From an uncultured Schlesneria sp. (GTDB lineage Bacteria > Planctomycetota > Planctomycetia > Planctomycetales > Planctomycetaceae), in NCBI GenBank assembly GCA_903871875.1, contig CAIQIR010000096.1, positions 70,185 through 134,184 of the forward strand: a DNA stretch of 64,000 bases, written 5' to 3'. The notes under the pieces were generated by a model that was given only the letters and a program-made list of their open reading frames with translations, had not been told where the DNA came from and searched no databases. The translations under genes were made by a program, and so were the position numbers. Within the stretch, counting starts at the first letter, position 1; each line of letters begins with the position of its first letter. Positions 56,305-64,000 of the stretch are shown piece after piece.

Positions 56305-57327
56305 TCAGGAATTCTCCATGGCAGAATTGTATTCGCCGCGGCGTGCTGCCCGGTTGCAATGAGCGCGATGATACAGAGCCTGCTGCGCGGCGGGTACGTT
56401 GGCGTCTGCGCCTTTCCAGATCTCGAGAGCCGGTTGTTGGATTGCCCGGGCATAGGAAAACGCGAGTGCCCACGGCATTCTCCCCTGGAAACGAATATTC
56501 ATCGCGTTCAAACGTGCCGACGCCAGTTCCGCGGATTGTCCGCCTGACAAGAAGGCGATACCAGGAACCGCCGCCGGAACTTTGCGTAACAGACAGTTCA
56601 CGGTGGCGTCGGCCACCTCGTCGACCGAGTCCTGTTTGGGACAGGTTAGTCCCGGCAGCACCATGTTGGGTTTCAGAATCATCCCTTCCAGGATGACTCG
56701 CTGGAGGTAAATCTGGTCAAAAACGGTTTGCAGAACTTGTTCGGTGACATCGCCACACCGCTGTAACGGGTGCGAGCCGTCCATCAGCACTTCAGGCTCG
56801 ACAATTGGGACCAGCCCCGCTTCCTGACACAGCGCGGCATAGCGAACCAATGCGTGCGCATTCGCTTCCAGGCAACCGCGACTGGGGATGCCGTCACCGA
56901 TCGTGATGACCGCTCGCCACTTGGCGAATCGGGCACCCAATTGAGCGTAGCCCTTCAATCGAGCGCGTAATCCATCCAGCCCTTCAGTAATCTTCTCGCC
57001 CGGATGGGCGGCCATGTCTTTGGCTCCGGCATCCACTTTGATGCCGGGGATGATTCCCACATCCATGAGTGCTTTGGCAAACGGAGTGCCGTCCTTCTTC
57101 TGTTGGTGAATCGTTTCGTCGCTTAGGATTGCTCCGTTGATGCAATCGCCAAGTCCCGGTGTCGTGACGATCATTTCTCGATAGGCTTGCCGAGTTTCTT
57201 CCGTCTGAGGAATTCCCAGGGCGGCGAACCGCTTATTACACGTCGCATTACTTTCATCCATGGCCAGCAGGCCTTTGTCGCCCGCGACCATCGCTTTTGC
57301 CGTGTCCCTTAATTCTGAAATGTTCAT
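56305..57327 (-). CDS. fba: Fructose-bisphosphate aldolase class I
   Basis: The 340-residue aldolase cleaves fructose 1,6-bisphosphate through a lysine Schiff base. It has the class I layout: 'KGLLAMDESNATCNKRFAAL', 'GTPFAKALMDVGIIPGIKVD', 'WRAVITIGDGIPSRGCLEAN', 'LVPIVEPEVLMDGSHPLQRC' and 'RVILEGMILKPNMVLPG' with the Schiff-base Lys, ending 'FLSGGQSAELASARLNAMN'. The start at 57327 has GGAG 9 bases upstream and overlaps the preceding stop by 4 bp (ATGA). It is the last gene of the central-carbon operon and links hexose-phosphate to triose-phosphate. Confidence 0.95.
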   Translation of the reverse strand: MNISELRDTAKAMVAGDKGLLAMDESNATCNKRFAALGIPQTEETRQAYREMIVTTPGLGDCINGAILSDETIHQQKKDGTPFAKALMDVGIIPGIKVDAGAKDMAAHPGEKITEGLDGLRARLKGYAQLGARFAKWRAVITIGDGIPSRGCLEANAHALVRYAALCQEAGLVPIVEPEVLMDGSHPLQRCGDVTEQVLQTVFDQIYLQRVILEGMILKPNMVLPGLTCPKQDSVDEVADATVNCLLRKVPAAVPGIAFLSGGQSAELASARLNAMNIRFQGRMPWALAFSYARAIQQPALEIWKGADANVPAAQQALYHRAHCNRAARRGEYNSAMENS

Positions 57328-57653
57328 TGGGGATTGCTCCATTTCCAATTTCGGACTTCGGGTCGATCCTCACCATGTTTGTCGATGTGTTGCTTGTGTT
57401 CGAGCAGCTTTTCTGAGAGTTGCTGCTTCACGCAAAATCCCTTGGTTCCCGTCTGGGGTAACCGGTCGCTGGCGTCGATGGCAAAACGGAAGCGATTCAA
57501 ATTGTGCGGAGCTGTGATGCCGACCTCCGTCGTGATCGTACCGACTTGATCGCCGCGAACGTGAATATTGTCGTGATTGGTACGGCGATCGTCATTCACC
57601 GCTCGCCAATCAGCGTCAATCTTGTTGAGCAATTCAGGAGTCAGTGTGATCAT
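57324..57653 (-). pseudogene. Phosphoketolase with in-frame internal deletion (N-term joined to C-term)
   Basis: A 109-codon reading frame. Residues 1-22 ('LTPELLNKIDADWRAVN') align with the extreme N-terminus of phosphoketolase, where homologues read '...KxDxYWRAANYLSVGQ'. Residues 23-109 ('RRTNHDNIHVRG', 'GTITT', 'LNRFRFAIDASDRLPQTG', 'EHKQHIDKHGEDRPEVRNWK') align with the last ~87 residues of the same enzyme, ending in the family's terminal P-E-x-R/N-x-W-x-W. About 680 codons, with both thiamine-diphosphate domains, are missing, so the product cannot be catalytic. Several otherwise conserved positions of the C-terminal part have drifted ('RGDQVG' for RGYxEEG). Start and stop overlaps with ackA and fba (ATGA both) are intact. 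A full-length copy may exist outside this window. An assembly deletion is the alternative. Confidence 0.8.
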
Positions 57654-58930
57654 GTCAACGCTCCCGAATTGGCCGCGGTTTCCAGCATTATGGCGACAGA
57701 TCTGGCAATCATCCGTTCTTCGTCCGTGCCAATGACACGCACCTTGACCGGACTGGTCTCCGTCGAAATGAGCGTGGCGTTGGAATCATTGCGAGTATCA
57801 TCCAATACGATTCCGAGGAACTCCAGCCCTTCGCAAATGCGACGACGGATCTCACTCGAGTTTTCACCAATTCCGCCAGCGAAGACCAGTGTCTGAAGCC
57901 CGCCCAGCGCCGCGGCGAAAGAGCCGATCCCCTTCTTGGCCTGGTAACAGAATAAGGCAATCGCCTCGGCCGCTCGCACGTCTTCGCTTTGCCGTCGCAG
58001 CAAATCTCGCGTATCGGAACTGGTTTCCGAAACACCGATCAGACCTGACTGGTGATTCACAAGATCGTCGAATTGATCGGTTGTCAGCCCTGCGGTCCGC
58101 TGCAGGAATCGAACCAGGCCCGGATCGAAATCGCCGGAGCGGGTTCCCATCATCAATCCTGAAGCTGGGGTGAACCCCATCGTCGTGTCGAGGGATTGAC
58201 CGCCCCGGACGGCCGCGAGACTGGCTCCGGCACCGAGATGCGCCAAAATGACTTGGCCCTGGGCTTCATCGGGACCGGCGACACGGGCCAGTTCTTCCAG
58301 CAGATAGGTGTACGACAAACCATGAAAGCCATACCGCCGAACGCCCATGCTCTCGAACCGCCGCGGAATCGGCACGATCTGGGCCACGCGGGGCATGTCG
58401 TGATGAAAGGCCGTATCGAAGCAGGCGACTTGAAGTAAATTTGGGAATCGCCGTTGAGCCGCTTCGATCAATTCGATTTCACCGGGCAAGTGATCCGGGT
58501 CCCAGGGGCTGATTCGGCGCAATTCGTCAATCAATGCGTCCGTGACACGTTCCGGTTGAGAGAAGCGACTTCCGCCGTGGACGATGCGGTGCCCGATGGC
58601 GGTGATTCGGGACAGTCCGATTTCATGTGCGAGCCAATCGATCAAGAGGTCGATTCCGGCCTTCTGGTTGGGTGCATCGACAGGCCGAACTTCTTCACGA
58701 GGTCCCTTTGTCCAGCACAGGACCCAGTGGGCCTTGACCGAGCCAATTCGCTCAATTCGACCAGAGAGCAATCTGGCGGACAGATTCGTTTGATCGAAGA
58801 GGCCAAACTTCAGGCTGGATGAACCTCCATTGATTGTGAGGATCAACGAATGATCTGCACGTTCGTTTGTGACGGACGCGGTGTCGGTTGCCGAATGAGG
58901 TCCAGAAGAAGGTGCGAAAGCGGCGTTCAT
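57650..58930 (-). CDS. ackA: Acetate kinase
   Basis: The 426-residue kinase interconverts acetyl phosphate + ADP and acetate + ATP. Motifs: 'LILTINGGSSSLKFGLF' (phosphate-1, N-terminal), 'GHRIVHGGSRFSQPERVT' (catalytic His/Arg), 'VACFDTAFHHDMPRVAQIVP', 'YGFHGLSYTYLLEELARV', 'LAHLGAGASLAAVRGGQSLD' (adenosine loop) and 'LVFAGGIGENSSEIRRRICEG'. In a phosphoketolase pathway it uses the acetyl phosphate that enzyme makes, and here it directly precedes the phosphoketolase remnant with a 4-bp overlap. The ATG at 58930 is chosen; a GTG at 58978 is in frame. The ~25 residues before the conserved start are Ser/Thr/Pro-rich. Confidence 0.96.
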   Translation of the reverse strand: MNAAFAPSSGPHSATDTASVTNERADHSLILTINGGSSSLKFGLFDQTNLSARLLSGRIERIGSVKAHWVLCWTKGPREEVRPVDAPNQKAGIDLLIDWLAHEIGLSRITAIGHRIVHGGSRFSQPERVTDALIDELRRISPWDPDHLPGEIELIEAAQRRFPNLLQVACFDTAFHHDMPRVAQIVPIPRRFESMGVRRYGFHGLSYTYLLEELARVAGPDEAQGQVILAHLGAGASLAAVRGGQSLDTTMGFTPASGLMMGTRSGDFDPGLVRFLQRTAGLTTDQFDDLVNHQSGLIGVSETSSDTRDLLRRQSEDVRAAEAIALFCYQAKKGIGSFAAALGGLQTLVFAGGIGENSSEIRRRICEGLEFLGIVLDDTRNDSNATLISTETSPVKVRVIGTDEERMIARSVAIMLETAANSGALT

Positions 58931-59225
58931 GGGATGCGACTCGTCATCAAGTTCGTTACCGGTCGGGGTGGTTGACACGAGTTGGGAGTGTCGAAGCAGA
59001 CGTCCACTCAGGCGATCGTCGTCAATGTCGATCGGTGCAAGAAGTCTACCAAAGTCGACGTCTGACGAAGTGACGTTTTGCTGAGATTGCGAACTGACTG
59101 CCGGGTCTGACCCGACTCTGTTGGACAGTGCACTTTCCGCGACGCCAACTTCCGAATTTCAAGCCGGAGTCGGCGTGATGGATGTCTGATAACGACAAGT
59201 AAACCGGCCCGGTTCTGGTTGTTGT

Positions 59226-60239
59226 TCAGGCGGATTTTTCCTCGTGGCCACCGAATTGGAAACGCAGGGCTGACAGTAGCTTGTCGGCGAAGTCGGCTTG
59301 TCCTCGCGAATCAAAGCGTTCGTAAAGCGCCGCACTCAGCACAGGAGCGGGAACCGATTCATCAATCGCCGCCATGACGGTCCATCGTCCTTCTCCCGAA
59401 TCGGAAACGCGTCCCGAGAATTTGGACAAATCGGGATTCTCGAGCAATGCCGTGGCCGCTAGATCCAGCAGCCAGGACGAGATAACACTGCCGCGGCGCC
59501 AGACCTCGGCAATGTCATCCAATTTCAGGTCATATTGGTAGAGTTCGGGATTGCGGAGTGGTGTCGTTTCCGCGTCTGCCGTGCGTTGCTGTTTTCCGGC
59601 ATTGGCGTGGCGGAGAATATTCAGCCCCTCGGCATATGCGGCCATGAGACCGTATTCGATCCCGTTGTGAACCATTTTTACGAAGTGACCGGCACCGCTG
59701 GGACCACAGTGCAGATACCCATGTTCGGCCTGACTGGCATCGCCGCTACGACCCGGCGTCCGCATCGCGGAATCGACGGCAGGCGCCAACGAGGCAAAAA
59801 TCGGATCCAGACGCTGAACGACGGCGTCATCACCGCCGATCATCTGACAATATCCCCGTTCCGCTCCCCAGACGCCGCCACTGGTGCCGACGTCGACGTA
59901 GTGCATGTCTTTCGATTTCAACTCGGCATGGCGGCGAATGTCATCGTGGTAATACGAATTGCCGCCATCGATGACGACATCGTCACGTTCGAGCAATGGC
60001 ACGAGGGAACTGAGCGTCTGATCGACCACGGCCGCGGGGACCATCATCCACACGGCACGTGGTTTTTTCAGATGCTGGACAAAGTCTTCGATCGATGCCG
60101 AACCAATCGCCCCTTCTTGTGCAAGGGCCTGAACGGATTTCGCCTGAACGTCATAGACGACACATCGGTGACCGGCCCGCATCAGACGCCGCACCATGTT
60201 GGTTCCCATTCGACCCAGGCCGATCATACCGATTTCCAT
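59226..60239 (-). CDS. gnd: 6-phosphogluconate dehydrogenase, decarboxylating (short form)
   Basis: The 337-residue oxidoreductase converts 6-phosphogluconate to ribulose 5-phosphate. 'MIGLGRMGTNMVRRLMRAGH' is the NAD(P) Rossmann loop, with GLGRMG at 7-12. 'VDVGTSGGVWGAERGYCQMI' is the substrate-binding segment, and 'GAGHFVKMVHNGIEYGLMAA' carries the catalytic Lys and the HNGIEY motif. The short length is the GntZ/YqeC-like branch, commonly NAD-preferring. A leader with GAAGGGCGAG is well placed upstream. It lies 78 bp after transketolase and about 300 bp before ackA in the same direction, making part of a pentose-phosphate operon. Confidence 0.95.
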   Translation of the reverse strand: MEIGMIGLGRMGTNMVRRLMRAGHRCVVYDVQAKSVQALAQEGAIGSASIEDFVQHLKKPRAVWMMVPAAVVDQTLSSLVPLLERDDVVIDGGNSYYHDDIRRHAELKSKDMHYVDVGTSGGVWGAERGYCQMIGGDDAVVQRLDPIFASLAPAVDSAMRTPGRSGDASQAEHGYLHCGPSGAGHFVKMVHNGIEYGLMAAYAEGLNILRHANAGKQQRTADAETTPLRNPELYQYDLKLDDIAEVWRRGSVISSWLLDLAATALLENPDLSKFSGRVSDSGEGRWTVMAAIDESVPAPVLSAALYERFDSRGQADFADKLLSALRFQFGGHEEKSA

Positions 60240-60317
60240 TTGGCTCGCCCTTCCCGTGATAATGGGTGGTGTCGGTCCTGTGGTGAAATCCGTTCTCGGC
60301 CGGTGGTCACCGTGCGA

Positions 60318-62363
60318 TCAGACGCCTCCCTTTGCTCGACCGAGCACCGCTTTGGCTTGCTGGCACACATTGTCGGCAGTGAAACCAAAGTGTTTCATCA
60401 CTTCTTTACCTGGGGCCGACGCACCGAAGCCGTTGACTGCTACCACAGCAATCTGCGGGCCGACGTAGGAATTCCAGCCCAATGGTGTGCCTGCTTCGAT
60501 CACGAGCAAGGGAACCCCCTGAGGTAGAACGCTGTCCCGATATTCCTGTGTCTGGCTGGAGAAAAGGTTGGTACTGGGCACGCTGACGACGCGGACCTGG
60601 ATCTTTTCGGCAGCCAGTTTTTCTGCCGCTTCCAGTGCGAGGCTGACTTCGGAACCGGATGCGATGAAAATGATGTCGGGTCGGGCACCCGCGGGCGCGT
60701 CCGCCAGGACATAGCCCCCTCGCGAAACCCCGGCGGTCAGGCTGGGATACTGAGCCAGATCCAGCACTGGGAGTGCCTGACGAGAAAACACCAGACAAAC
60801 GGGACCGTGGCGATGTTCGAGGGCGAATTTCCACGCCTGAACCGTTTCGTTCGCGTCGGCGGGCCGGATGACCGTCATTCCGGGGATCGAGCGCAATCCT
60901 AACAGTTGCTCGACAGGTTGATGGGTCGGTCCATCCTCACCCATGCCGATACTGTCATGAGTGAAAACATAAATCACTGGCAGGTGATTCATCGCCGCCA
61001 GTCGCATGGGAGGACGCATATAGTCACTGAAGACAAGGAACGTTGCTCCGTAGGGGATCAGTCCTCGGTGCAAGGCCATGCCGTTCAACACGGCGCCCAT
61101 CGAATGTTCGCGAATGCCGAAGTGCATGTTGCGTCCGGCTGGACTGTCGGGTTCGAAACTTGCGAAGCCGTCCATATTCGTGAAGGTGCTGGGAGCGAGA
61201 TCGGCCGAGCCCCCCATCAACTCAGGTACAACTTTGGACAGAAAATTGATGGCCTTGCCCGATGCGGTTCGGGTGGACATCGGACCATCCTTCGGTTGGA
61301 ACTTCGGAAGATTGGCGTCCCAGCCGGAGGGTAGCTTGTTGGACATGACTCGTTGGAATTCGGCGGCCAGGTCGGGGTGTTGCTTCGCATAAGCATCGAA
61401 GCGGGCCTGCCACGCCTGTTGTGCGGCACTGCCTTTTGTGACCGATTTTCGAAAGTGTTCCTGTGCTTCGGAGGGAATCAGGAACGGTGGTTCCACTGGA
61501 AAACCCAGCTTCTCTTTGGTCAGACGAACTTCATCGAGCCCCAGCGGTTCTCCGTGAGCGCCCGCTGTATCCTGCTTGTGTGGACTGCCAAAACCAATGT
61601 GGCTGTGAATCTGAATTAACGATGGCCGATTGCGTTCTTTTTGGGCCGCTTTCAGTGCGGTAGCGACCGCCTCTACGTCGTTGGCCGTTTCCACTCGCTG
61701 AATATGCCAGCCGAAAGCCTCAAATCGAGCGGCGCGGTCTTCGGTGAACGCCAGATCCGTGTTTCCCTCGATGGTGATATGATTGTCGTCATACAGGACG
61801 ATCAATTTACCCAGTTGCAGGTGACCGGCCAGTGAACCCGCTTCGGACGAGATGCCTTCTTCTAAATCGCCGTCGCTCGCCAACACATAGGTGTAATGGT
61901 CCACAACGTCGTGACCGGGCCGATTGAATCGAGCGGCCAAGGCCACTTCGGCCAGAGCCATGCCGACCGCATTGACGATCCCTTGGCCCAACGGACCCGT
62001 CGTCGCCTCGACCCCTGCAGTCAATCCGTGCTCGGGATGTCCGGGAGTGCGGCTGCCCCATTGTCGGAAACGTTGAATTTCCTCCATGGGCAAGTCGAAA
62101 CCGTTGACGTGCAACAAGGCGTAAAGCAACGCGCTGCCGTGTCCGGCAGAAAGAATAAACCGGTCCCGATCAGGCCATTCTGGATCTTTTGGATTGAATT
62201 TGAGCAAACGATCCCACAGGGCATAGGCCATTGACGCCGCTCCGAGCGGTAACCCCGGGTGGCCCGAGTTCGCTTTCTGCACCATGTCGACGGCCAGAAA
62301 GCGAAGCGTGTTGATGCAGATCTCATCCAGTTTTGGCGAAGGGACGGTTGGAGAAGTGGACAT
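60318..62363 (-). CDS. tkt: Transketolase
   Basis: A complete 681-residue thiamine-diphosphate enzyme of the non-oxidative pentose phosphate pathway. The N-terminal pyrophosphate domain has '[20 protein letters not shown]', '[20 protein letters not shown]', '[19 protein letters not shown]' and the ThDP/Mg site '[20 protein letters not shown]'. The pyrimidine domain has '[18 protein letters not shown]' (catalytic Glu) and '[20 protein letters not shown]'. The C-terminal domain ends '[20 protein letters not shown]'. The start at 62363 is right before the conserved N-terminus, with GAGGAG upstream. It is the first gene of the tkt-gnd-ackA-(phosphoketolase remnant)-fba series. Confidence 0.97.
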   Translation of the reverse strand: MSTSPTVPSPKLDEICINTLRFLAVDMVQKANSGHPGLPLGAASMAYALWDRLLKFNPKDPEWPDRDRFILSAGHGSALLYALLHVNGFDLPMEEIQRFRQWGSRTPGHPEHGLTAGVEATTGPLGQGIVNAVGMALAEVALAARFNRPGHDVVDHYTYVLASDGDLEEGISSEAGSLAGHLQLGKLIVLYDDNHITIEGNTDLAFTEDRAARFEAFGWHIQRVETANDVEAVATALKAAQKERNRPSLIQIHSHIGFGSPHKQDTAGAHGEPLGLDEVRLTKEKLGFPVEPPFLIPSEAQEHFRKSVTKGSAAQQAWQARFDAYAKQHPDLAAEFQRVMSNKLPSGWDANLPKFQPKDGPMSTRTASGKAINFLSKVVPELMGGSADLAPSTFTNMDGFASFEPDSPAGRNMHFGIREHSMGAVLNGMALHRGLIPYGATFLVFSDYMRPPMRLAAMNHLPVIYVFTHDSIGMGEDGPTHQPVEQLLGLRSIPGMTVIRPADANETVQAWKFALEHRHGPVCLVFSRQALPVLDLAQYPSLTAGVSRGGYVLADAPAGARPDIIFIASGSEVSLALEAAEKLAAEKIQVRVVSVPSTNLFSSQTQEYRDSVLPQGVPLLVIEAGTPLGWNSYVGPQIAVVAVNGFGASAPGKEVMKHFGFTADNVCQQAKAVLGRAKGGV

Positions 62364-62903
62364 GGCGGCGTAATTGCTCCTCGTACAGTGACGGAATCGA
62401 GTGTGGTGGGATCTTCATCGGTGCCGATGACGGATAGGAATCGCTTTCCAAGCTCCTGGCCATCGAACGGTCGTCTGGGATCTGTTGGTGTCGTCGCCGA
62501 ACCTCCGGCGACAATCGATCATCAGCCTCGCATGGTGTCGAGGCCGACGATTTTCACCATAGATTCGCACGGCCGACACAAATAAGCCATCCAACAAGCG
62601 GTCAGGTTCGCTGGCTGTCTGGCCAATCTGCTTCGATTGAGTGCAAATCTCTGGCGGAACAGTATCGATTGTGTTCTGACTAAATTGAAGAATGCCGCCC
62701 AAATTCGGCACGGATGTCGCTCTGGCAGCGTTAGGTTTGTCGCGCGAAGATGATTCGCTGGAATGGTTTATGACAAATTCTTCCGAGCGATTCATTTGAC
62801 TCGCGGATTCCCAGAGTTGATTGGCCAATGGTGGACTCAGGCGAGACGATCGTATTCTGCATTTCTTATTCCGCGAACCGGCCGGTCGAGTCTGGACGAG
62901 TGA
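62364..62903. other. Intergenic region upstream of transketolase
   Basis: The 540-bp gap between the phosphatase gene and tkt on the same strand carries no supported gene; a 137-codon minus frame (62415-62828) shows no domain or conservation-like pattern. It probably contains the operon promoter, but no hexamer pair stands out. Confidence 0.4.
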
Positions 62904-63560
62904 TCAACCACAAGTGTGATGGCGATCGTTCCACAGCTGGATGACGGGATCTTGGACTTGATGCTCGTAGCCGACAATGCTTAATGACGCGGTTCCCAAG
63001 TAGAAAAACTGTCCCGCATCAGCCGCCAGACCCAGCCAACGAGCGGCCAGGACACGCAGAAAGTGACCACTGGAGAAAAGCAGCACGGTTCCTTCGATGG
63101 ACTGAATCTTGCCAAGCACTCGATCTGCACGCCGGCCGATGTCGGCTACGGTTTCTCCACCGGGGCATCCGTCACGGAACAGTTGCCAGTCAGGCCGACT
63201 CGCCCGAATTTCGCTGCTGGTTTTGCCTTCGTAGTCGCCGTAATTCCATTCGACCAGATCCCGGTCCACTTCGGCGACGTTGCCAAAACCGGCCAATTCA
63301 CAGGTGCGCGAGGCACGTTGCAAGGGGCTCGTGAAAATGCGGGAAAACGGCAGGCTACTCAATCGGTGACCAAGCTGAGTGGCATTGCGTTCGCCGCGTT
63401 CGGTCAAGGGAAGATCCGTCAGACCCGTATGTTGACCTGTCACGGACCATGCCGTTTCGCCGTGTCGAGCAAGATAGGCGGCCGTCAGGTTCAGATTCGT
63501 GCTGCTCATGGCGGACCTTAAAGGAGGCTGATCTTTGCTGCGACTCCTCTCGGTGGTCAT
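62904..63560 (-). CDS. Histidine phosphatase (phosphoglycerate-mutase-like)
   Basis: The 218-residue enzyme shows the RHG motif 'AAYLARHGETAWSVTGQHTG', with the phospho-acceptor His, then 'FSRIFTSPLQRASRTCELAG' (Arg), 'VEWNYGDYEGKTSSEIRA' (Glu) and 'TVLLFSSGHFLRVLAARWLG' (second His), the complete catalytic set of branch 1. Such proteins are broad phosphatases or cofactor-dependent phosphoglycerate mutases; the 'YGDYEGKT' form is closer to phosphatases of sugar phosphates. The start at 63560 overlaps the carbonic anhydrase stop by 4 bp (ATGA). ATG 63509, with AAGG 6 bases upstream, is an equally good start giving 201 residues. Confidence 0.9.
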   Translation of the reverse strand: MTTERSRSKDQPPLRSAMSSTNLNLTAAYLARHGETAWSVTGQHTGLTDLPLTERGERNATQLGHRLSSLPFSRIFTSPLQRASRTCELAGFGNVAEVDRDLVEWNYGDYEGKTSSEIRASRPDWQLFRDGCPGGETVADIGRRADRVLGKIQSIEGTVLLFSSGHFLRVLAARWLGLAADAGQFFYLGTASLSIVGYEHQVQDPVIQLWNDRHHTCG

Positions 63561-64000
63561 TTTGTCACGGAGGGGCTGGCGGCGTTGTCAAAGCCATTGA
63601 TCAGCACTTTGATATGTCCCGTCTCGACGGAATACAACCAACCATGAATTCGGGGAGCGATCCCTTGTTGATGAAACGTCCGCAGCAACGAAAGACTGTG
63701 AAGATGTCCCACTTGAATTTTCACATTCTCTTCGGACAAGAGAGTCAACTGTTCGTCCCGTGTCAGATTCCGCTGTAAAGCGGCCTGTTCCATGAGTTCT
63801 TTCGCTGGGCGTGACGCCAGCAACCAATCGGAAATGTAGCGGTCGGAAAGTCCGTCGTAGATGGCCAGGATGCCACCGCATCGCGTGTGTCCGCAGACGA
63901 CGATATCGGGAACCTTCAAGTGGACAATCGCAAATTCCAGGATCGCGGCAAGGTTGGTATCGCTGTAAGCCACAATATTGGCAATGTTACGATGAGCGAA
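63557..64000 (-). CDS. Beta-class carbonic anhydrase (N-terminus beyond window)
   Basis: The frame is open to the window edge, so the N-terminal part with the first zinc cysteine is outside. The visible 147 codons start 'FAHRNIANIVAYSDTN', the conserved strand after the first Cys-x-Asp-x-Arg, and 'VPDIVVCGHTRCGGILAIYD' holds the His and Cys zinc ligands (H-x2-C). The C-terminal 'RIHGWLYSVETGHIKVLING' is the usual last strand. The enzyme hydrates CO2 to bicarbonate, the co-substrate of pyruvate carboxylase and others. It overlaps the phosphatase gene by 4 bp and is translated before it. Confidence 0.93.
   Translation of the reverse strand, partial: FAHRNIANIVAYSDTNLAAILEFAIVHLKVPDIVVCGHTRCGGILAIYDGLSDRYISDWLLASRPAKELMEQAALQRNLTRDEQLTLLSEENVKIQVGHLHSLSLLRTFHQQGIAPRIHGWLYSVETGHIKVLINGFDNAASPSVTK

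Noticed and set aside
62415-62828. 137-codon minus-strand frame upstream of tkt
   Set aside because: No domain, no ribosome-binding site, Arg/Ser-rich drift; treated as intergenic.

Overview
This 64 kb window reads as chromosomal DNA of a planctomycete. The evidence is a DUF1553 protein, Tat-secreted Gfo/Idh/MocA and esterase proteins, a secreted PQQ-propeller protein, a ceramidase-like hydrolase, a signal peptidase I with a very large insertion, a DUF6513 (tetrahydromethanopterin C1) protein, and long gene-poor intergenic stretches carrying dispersed repeats. No rRNA, tRNA or CRISPR array was recognised.

Layout. 1-3.7 kb: catabolic/secreted proteins (DUF1553 end, Gfo/Idh/MocA, ceramidase-like). 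3.7-8.4 kb: gene-poor repeat territory around a winged-helix/GHKL-ATPase/STAS-like regulator with phased operator half-sites, then a secreted protein and a broken IS4-type transposase. 8.4-13.5 kb: an accessory island with a two-gene cassette (unknown protein plus an ImmA/IrrE-like protein lacking its metal ligands), a Schlafen-type AlbA_2 protein and a HEPN-like protein; the last two share a roughly 100-bp upstream module. 13.8-21.2 kb: acetyltransferase and HAD phosphatase, each directly behind a copy of a ~120-bp repeat, then an asparagine-synthetase-type amidotransferase converging on an adenylate-forming enzyme plus a condensation-domain-like acyltransferase. 21.9-33 kb: LptB, signal peptidase I, a response regulator, the DUF6513 protein, an esterase and pyruvate carboxylase. 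33-44.4 kb: surface-glycan region with two paralogous membrane glycosyltransferases, DUF2142-TPR, GT2, two methyltransferases (one broken) and an epimerase. 44.8-56.2 kb: isochorismatase-like hydrolase, TIM-barrel isomerase, UbiA prenyltransferase, RidA, membrane protein, PQQ propeller, FMN oxidase, BarA-like hybrid kinase, caspase-like protein. 56.3-64 kb: central-carbon cluster on the minus strand: carbonic anhydrase, phosphatase, transketolase, 6-phosphogluconate dehydrogenase, acetate kinase, a phosphoketolase remnant, class I aldolase.

The most striking observation is in that last cluster. The 109-codon gene between acetate kinase and aldolase is the N-terminal ~22 residues of a phosphoketolase joined in frame to its last ~87 residues. 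The catalytic body is gone, yet the 4-bp start/stop overlaps with both neighbours are intact. The most promising undescribed systems are the 8.4-13.5 kb accessory island and the amidotransferase/adenylation/condensation group.
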